A stretch of DNA of 8,809 nt. Origin: an uncultured Clostridia bacterium (lineage in GTDB: Bacteria; Bacillota; Clostridia; HGM11514). Below the pieces are notes generated by a model that did no database searches, was not told where the DNA came from, and saw only the letters and a program-made list of their open reading frames with translations. This document shows positions 5,247 through 8,809 of this stretch, piece after piece (position 1 is the stretch's first letter; each line of letters starts with the position of its first letter). The stretch spans positions 1 through 8,809 of the forward strand of contig CABSMD010000096.1 of NCBI GenBank assembly GCA_902478725.1, in the 5' to 3' direction. A program made the translations under genes and the position numbers.

Positions 5247-6995
5247 ATGAAAAAAGCAGGGATTTTATTGTTGGCTCTGACACTTGTATTCTCCATATCT
5301 GCCGGTGTCTTTGCAGAGGATGAGACCAATGTCGTGCAGATCATCGGGGACAATAACACCGTTGTTTTTATTGATGTACCGGAGGATTATTGGGCGAAAG
5401 ACGAGATCGAGTCTTTTGCAGAGAAGGGGATCGTCGCCGGATACGAGGACGGCACCTTCGCCCCTGACGCCGGCGTCACAAGGGAGGAATTTTGCAAGCT
5501 CCTGGTTTCCACCTTCAACGCGCCGCTGCAAACGCCTCCTAGCCCAAGCTTCAGCGATGTGGGGGAGGGCCGCTGGTCCTATCCGTACATTGAGGTGTGC
5601 AGCGAGTTTCTGACCGGCTATGCCAATCCCTTTGGCGGCCTTCCGGCGTTTCATCCAGAGGATTATGCAACACGCGAGGACATTGCCGTGGCTCTGGTCA
5701 GAATGCTGGGATACACCGATGCAGACGCATCCAATCCGAATTATGCCAAATATAAATTCAGCGACGGGGGACAGGTATCACCCGGCCTGATGGGGTATGT
5801 CAGCCTGGCCTGTGAAAAAGGGCTGCTCAGCGGGTATCCTGACGGGACCTTTGGTCCCCAGCAGGGGATCACCCGGGCGGAAACGGTCGTATTGCTCAAC
5901 CGCGCCTCCAAGCAGGCGATGACGGATATTAAGGCGGATCTGGAATTGACCGCAACCGTAATCTATAGTTCCGATGGCAAGGTCGCGACGATCAATATCC
6001 AGACGGAACGGGGTGCATCCGTTACGGTGGATGGGGCTTCCGTTAAGATGAGCAACAACGGCAATGACCAGTACGAAGGCAGCTATGTGTATTACTTTAC
6101 AGAAGAGGGTACCAGGATGTTTACCGTGACCGCTGAAAAGGCAGGGAAGACGAAGACTGTTACCGCTTTGGTAAAATACGAAACAAATGCGCCGATCCTG
6201 ACAATCACGAATTGCCCGCAAGTCAGTGACAAGGACAGCATTACGATCAGTGGAACCGTGCAGGACGAAAAGGATCACATCTCGGGCGTCACCGTCATGG
6301 TTAACGGCAGTCCTGTATCGATCGGCGGCAACGGTACCTGGAGCAAGGAGGTGCGGCTGACCGAGGGAGAAAACACGATTACGGTGACTGCGGCCAACAG
6401 CCTGGGTAAAACCGCGACCGAGACCCGGACGGTGACGTTCAGCGTGGGAGCGCCCCAGCTGACGATCGTAAGCTGTCCTGCCACGACGAATCAATCCACC
6501 ATCATCCTCCAGGGGACGGTAAGCGACAATAACGATTACAGCTCTGCCATTCTCGTTACGGTAAATGGCAGTCCCGTTTCGCCGGGGGGCAACGGCACCT
6601 GGAGCAAGGAGGTGCGGCTGACCGAGGGGGAAAACACGATCACGGTGACTGCGACCAACAGCCTGGGTAAAACCGCGACCGAGACCCGGATGGTGACGTT
6701 TAGCGTGGGAGCGCCCCAGTTGACGATCTTAAGTTGTCCTGCCACGACGAATCAATCCACCATCATCCTCCAGGGAACAGTAAGCGACAATAATGATTAC
6801 AGCTCTGCCATCATAGTTACGGTAAACGGCAGCCGTGTTTCACCCGGCGGCAACGGCACTTGGAGCAAGGAGGTGCGGCTGACCGAGGGAGAAAACACGA
6901 TCATAGTAACCGCGACCAATAGTTTTGGCAAAACCACGACCGAGACCCGAACGGTAATTTGTGTATCGGATTTCGGCGACGACGAAAACGAATAA
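5247..6995 (+). CDS. S-layer homology (SLH) domain surface protein with tandem Ig-like repeats
   Basis: This is a secreted cell-wall protein of 582 residues. The signal peptide is residues 1-23 (KK, hydrophobic core, cleavage after VFA). Three SLH domains follow at about 41-90, 101-155 and 170-222, each with a D(V) start, a GY.DGTF or equivalent turn and a TR(A/E)E-type motif; SLH trimers bind pyruvylated secondary wall polysaccharide. Residues about 232-312 form one Ig-like domain. Three tandem units of exactly 87 residues then lie at 315-401, 402-488 and 489-575, sharing GNGTWSKEVRLTEGENTI.VTA.NS; an acidic tail ends the protein. The repeats presumably project outward from the wall. GAGGGG at 5235-5240 is 6 nt before the ATG. 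It is a single-gene unit with a promoter upstream and a strong terminator downstream. Its ligand or partner is not evident. Confidence 0.92.
   Translation: MKKAGILLLALTLVFSISAGVFAEDETNVVQIIGDNNTVVFIDVPEDYWAKDEIESFAEKGIVAGYEDGTFAPDAGVTREEFCKLLVSTFNAPLQTPPSPSFSDVGEGRWSYPYIEVCSEFLTGYANPFGGLPAFHPEDYATREDIAVALVRMLGYTDADASNPNYAKYKFSDGGQVSPGLMGYVSLACEKGLLSGYPDGTFGPQQGITRAETVVLLNRASKQAMTDIKADLELTATVIYSSDGKVATINIQTERGASVTVDGASVKMSNNGNDQYEGSYVYYFTEEGTRMFTVTAEKAGKTKTVTALVKYETNAPILTITNCPQVSDKDSITISGTVQDEKDHISGVTVMVNGSPVSIGGNGTWSKEVRLTEGENTITVTAANSLGKTATETRTVTFSVGAPQLTIVSCPATTNQSTIILQGTVSDNNDYSSAILVTVNGSPVSPGGNGTWSKEVRLTEGENTITVTATNSLGKTATETRMVTFSVGAPQLTILSCPATTNQSTIILQGTVSDNNDYSSAIIVTVNGSRVSPGGNGTWSKEVRLTEGENTIIVTATNSFGKTTTETRTVICVSDFGDDENE
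6189..6971 (+). repeat. Three in-frame 261-bp tandem repeats
   Basis: Units are 6189-6449, 6450-6710 and 6711-6971, each 261 bp (87 codons). Units 2 and 3 are nearly identical over most of their length. Unit 1 matches them closely only in its second half (from about 6324) and diverges in its first half. The units encode Ig-like domains of the SLH protein, and the length is kept exactly in frame. Confidence 0.95.
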
Positions 6996-7000
6996 ACAGC

Positions 7001-7040
7001 ATCCCCCCGCCCGCGTATGCGGATGGGGGGATTTTATGTT
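7001..7040 (+). terminator. Terminator between convergent genes
   Basis: ATCCCCCC (7001-7008) pairs with GGGGGGAT (7025-7032), continued by CCGC/GCGG around a GTAT loop after a small internal mismatch. The plus-strand tail is TTTTATGTT. On the minus strand the tail is GCTGTTTATT, weaker, so it may also serve the minus-strand gene ending at 7045. Confidence 0.88.
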
Positions 7041-7044
7041 GCCC

Positions 7045-7476
7045 TTACATCTCCTTATCGAACCTGCACTGGTAGTAGATGCTGCAGCCGACTATGAACA
7101 GGTATGCGAAAACCAACAGCAATATCGCGTATAACTCCACGCCCATCAGCGAAAAGGAAACCATCAGCGCGCCGAACACAAACAGCATGATATCATACGC
7201 CTTTGCCTTGGCGCGGTTGGCAATGGCAACATTGCGTTCGTCGTTTTTGTCGATCTCGATCTGTTTTTGTAAATCTGGACTGTTCTTCATCGCCCTGCGG
7301 GCCAGGAGATTGCCTCCGCCATGCCCGAATATTCCACAACCCAACCCGATACACACATACGGCAGAACCAAAAGGAACCCCTGCGCTTCCGGCATTGTTT
7401 TCAGCAGCACCGCCCCGGCGCCAGCCAGCAGAATCCCTGCGGCTACTGCAATCCAATCAAGTATGTTTTTCTTCAT
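7045..7476 (-). CDS. Small four-helix membrane protein paired with an XRE regulator
   Basis: The protein has 143 residues. Predicted helices lie at about 8-26, 34-52, 95-111 and 113-133. Between helices 2 and 3 a charged cytoplasmic segment of about 40 residues carries EIDKNDERNVAIANRAKAKAYD-like sequence (74-95), the recognisable signature of a family of Firmicute membrane proteins of unknown function usually encoded beside small XRE regulators (DUF6442/DUF2178-like; the exact family was not checked). A glycine patch GCGIFGHGGGN (46-56) closes helix 2. The start ATG overlaps the regulator's stop by 4 nt (ATGA, 7473-7476), with AGGAGG 7 nt upstream, so the two are translationally coupled and share one promoter. 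A role in stress, envelope or transport cannot be read from the sequence. Confidence 0.8.
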   Translation of the reverse strand: MKKNILDWIAVAAGILLAGAGAVLLKTMPEAQGFLLVLPYVCIGLGCGIFGHGGGNLLARRAMKNSPDLQKQIEIDKNDERNVAIANRAKAKAYDIMLFVFGALMVSFSLMGVELYAILLLVFAYLFIVGCSIYYQCRFDKEM

Positions 7477-7682
7477 TGCGACTCCTCCTGATAAATAAAT
7501 ATTTCTTCAATACTCATATCAAAATACCGTGCGATCTTAAAAGCCAGAAGAATAGAAGGGTTATACCTCCCATTCTCCAGCGAGCCGATGGTCTGCCGGG
7601 AAACCTCCAAAGCGGCCGCCAGCTCCTCCTGCTTGATTCCCCTGCTTTTGCGTATCTCCTCCAAACGGTTTTTCAAGACCAT
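7473..7682 (-). CDS. XRE/Cro-type helix-turn-helix regulator
   Basis: The 69-residue protein is essentially only the DNA-binding domain: KNRLEEIRKSRGIKQEELAAAL, then the turn and recognition helix VSRQTIGSLENGRYNPS (27-43), and the typical end LAFKIARYFDMSIEEIFIY. Proteins of this size usually act as dimeric autorepressors of their own operon. Start choice: ATG 7712 lies at or before the predicted transcription start (about 7711) and is unlikely. ATG 7682 is annotated, but the GGAGG at 7683-7687 abuts it directly, while TTG 7676 has ideal 6-nt spacing and would give a protein beginning M-KNRLEE, so the true start may be 7676. The stop overlaps the membrane protein start. The probable operator pair is described at 7692-7760. 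Confidence 0.88.
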   Translation of the reverse strand: MVLKNRLEEIRKSRGIKQEELAAALEVSRQTIGSLENGRYNPSILLAFKIARYFDMSIEEIFIYQEESQ

Positions 7683-7691
7683 CCTCCTTCC

Positions 7692-7760
7692 AATGTAAAG
7701 TTCACTTTCCATATTTGATTATAACACCCATGCTGCAAAATGTCAAGTATACTTTCCATA
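7692..7760 (-). promoter_or_regulatory. Duplicated operator-like repeat flanking the promoter
   Basis: Two 22-bp direct copies at 7692-7713 and 7739-7760 differ at only 3 positions. Each is centred on a palindrome: AAGTATACTT (7745-7754, perfect) and AAGTTCACTT (7698-7707, one changed pair). Copies start 47 bp apart. One overlaps the -35 box and the other covers the transcription start, so binding of a dimer at either would block RNA polymerase. The adjacent XRE regulator is the obvious candidate ligand (inference). Confidence 0.8.
7718..7746 (-). promoter_or_regulatory. Perfect consensus sigma-A promoter of the XRE cassette
   Basis: On the minus strand TTGACA (complement of 7741-7746) and TATAAT (complement of 7718-7723) are separated by exactly 17 bp, with TG one base before the -10 box. 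The predicted start is near 7711. Such a strong promoter usually implies tight repression. Confidence 0.9.
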
Positions 7761-7866
7761 AAGAAATTAATTACTATTTGAACAATTTTGTCTTCAAAAT
7801 ACTAACAGAAATGAAACAATCTAACTTATAATGGGGTGGAATAGAAACGACAAAGAAGGAAAAGAA

Positions 7867-8687
7867 ATGGAAACAAACAAAGGCAAGACGGTTATCCTGC
7901 TACTGGCTGTCCTCGTGTTGTCCACTGTGCTGTTCCCGAACACCGTACTGGGTTCGGGTATGCGGCTGGATTACAGCGCCAACTTCACCTTAAAAAAGGG
8001 CAGTACCTACACCATCACCTACTGGGTTAAGACTTCGGCGCCCGCTTCGATGATGGTTGCCCTGGAACCGGGCTGGGTGTTTAACGCCAGGGTTATCACC
8101 AGTGTGTCAGGGACGGATTTCACCGATGGGGTATACCTGTTCGATAACTCTCCCGGCGGAAGCTGGCAGAAGATCACCAATACCTTTACCGTGTCCGATG
8201 TTATGGACAAGACCAGTGGCAGGTCATGCAGGGCGGACAGAACTGGACGGACATCCCCGGCGCAACGGACAAGTCCTACATTACGGTACCCAGTGGACGT
8301 TTTTAAACCAGTACTTCCGGCGGAAGGACAAAGCAACGCTGGACAGCCTGGTTGGAAATACGGCGGCCTTCGCGGCATTTAAAGACGCGCATAAATCGCC
8401 GGAGGAGACCAACATCTTTGACCGGCAGCGCGGTGGCGGGAAGCACCATAAAGGCTTCCTATACCTACACCGATCCCGACGGCGACCGGGAGGGCTACTC
8501 CCTCATCCGTTGGTATGTGTCCGGCAGCATTGACGGCGACTATACCCAAATAGCTGACAGATTGGGGAAGGAGCTTCCCCTCGGCGGCGAATATTCCGGA
8601 AAATATATCAAATATGAAATTATCCCGCGCGACTGCCGGATGCAGGAGGGGGAACCTATTACCTCCCCCGTGTTCCCTGTGCAGTAG
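7867..8687 (+). pseudogene. Decayed secreted protein with CBM4/9-like and Ig-like modules
   Basis: From ATG 7867 (AAGGA 6 nt upstream) the frame encodes a signal peptide (8-29) and a carbohydrate-binding CBM4/9-like domain (about 33-115), with LKKGSTYTITYWVKTSAPA and a final SWQKITNTFTVSD as landmarks. At about 8205-8217 the sense jumps to the next frame, reading WQVMQGGQNWTDIPGATDKSY, an Ig-like motif, and runs into TAA at 8304. Sense continues in a third frame (about 8300-8420, FLNQYFRRK... to ...EETNIF), then returns to the second frame as AVAGSTIKASYTYTDPDGD through SPVFPVQ and TAG 8685. Part of the CBM end is missing too. A good -10 (TATAAT 7827-7832) has no matching -35. It was once a surface or secreted protein; now probably non-functional unless these are sequencing errors. 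Confidence 0.78.
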
Positions 8688-8717
8688 GCACAGATACCCT
8701 TACTATAAGAATACCCC

Positions 8718-8751
8718 AAAGAGGCCGGTGTAGGCTGCACCGGCCTCTTTT
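8718..8751 (+). terminator. Intrinsic terminator after the broken surface gene
   Basis: The perfect 13-bp stem AAAGAGGCCGGTG / CACCGGCCTCTTT (8718-8730, 8738-8750) has a 7-nt loop and ends in TTTT. It lies 30 bp after the last stop codon and is intact although the gene before it is broken. Confidence 0.9.
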
Positions 8752-8770
8752 AACTGGAGCCTTTAGGGGT

Positions 8771-8798
8771 GGAAATAAACCTCCGGTTTTACCGGAGG
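8771..8798 (-). terminator. Minus-strand terminator of a gene beyond the right edge
   Basis: CCTCCGGT (8780-8787) and ACCGGAGG (8791-8798) form an 8-bp stem with a 3-nt loop. Read on the minus strand the stem is followed by TTTATTTCC, while the plus-strand side is purine only. It therefore suggests a convergent minus-strand gene ending just outside the window. Confidence 0.65.
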
Positions 8799-8809
8799 AA
8801 GAAAAAAAG

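Noticed and set aside
5778..6494. Minus-strand open frame of 238 codons inside the SLH gene.
   Set aside because: It is antisense to clear SLH and Ig-like domains, shows no family signature, and has His/Arg-rich composition typical of a shadow frame.
6189..6971. Tandem repeats considered as a CRISPR-like or mobile repeat array.
   Set aside because: The units are long, contiguous without spacers, in frame, and encode Ig-like domains.
7683..7712. Ten-codon N-terminal extension of the XRE regulator from ATG 7712.
   Set aside because: The codons fall in the operator copy and at the predicted transcription start, and they are not part of the HTH domain.
7831..7866. Earlier ATG adding 12 codons to the broken secreted protein.
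   Set aside because: The ATG overlaps a TATAAT box and would precede the signal peptide by a long polar stretch; ATG 7867 has a well-spaced ribosome-binding site.
8300..8308. TTTAAAC-type slippery heptamer that might give programmed -1 frameshifting in the broken surface gene.
   Set aside because: The heptamer's required zero frame is not the frame that arrives there, two further frame changes remain unexplained, and no clear downstream pseudoknot was seen. Decay by indels is simpler.

Overview
The window looks like a chromosomal segment of an endospore-forming Clostridia-type Firmicute. The evidence is the yabQ-divIC-yabR gene order typical of spore-formers, consensus sigma-A promoters, purine-rich Shine-Dalgarno sites, many U-tailed hairpin terminators and an SLH-anchored surface protein. 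Base composition is moderate (neither very AT-rich nor very GC-rich), which would fit an Oscillospirales-like lineage, but the species cannot be told from this sequence.

Left part (1-2614), conserved housekeeping. The C-terminal end of the spore-cortex membrane protein YabQ enters from the left edge. A near-consensus sigma-A promoter follows at once and drives the divisome protein DivIC/FtsB and the S1-domain RNA-binding protein YabR. Next comes a 455-residue citrate synthase with all three catalytic residues. It has its own promoter, an inverted repeat at the predicted transcription start, and a hairpin terminator.

Middle part (2644-5165), carbohydrate block. A leaderless (probably cytoplasmic) right-handed beta-helix protein related to GH28 polygalacturonases is followed by a leaderless galactose-binding-like protein. 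The second gene has its own predicted promoter and a strongly folded leader, and ends in a classic terminator.

Right part (5166-8809), surface and accessory genes. A secreted protein with three SLH domains carries three tandem 87-residue Ig-like repeats whose DNA is mosaic, with part of each unit homogenised. It converges on a two-gene minus-strand cassette: a small XRE-type repressor and a four-helix membrane protein, translationally coupled. The cassette is read from a perfect TTGACA-17-TATAAT promoter bracketed by two copies of a 22-bp operator-like repeat. Divergent from it lies the wreck of a secreted multidomain protein (CBM4/9-like, then Ig-like modules), now split over three reading frames. 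A strong terminator closes it, and a minus-strand terminator at the right edge points to a convergent gene beyond the window.

No RNA gene, CRISPR array, transposase or clear new defence system was seen. The points most worth a second look are the doubled operator of the XRE cassette, the hairpins placed at predicted transcription starts, the GH28-like protein lacking a recognisable GHG motif, the mosaic Ig repeats, and the decayed surface gene. All functional assignments come from reading motifs by eye; no database search was run.
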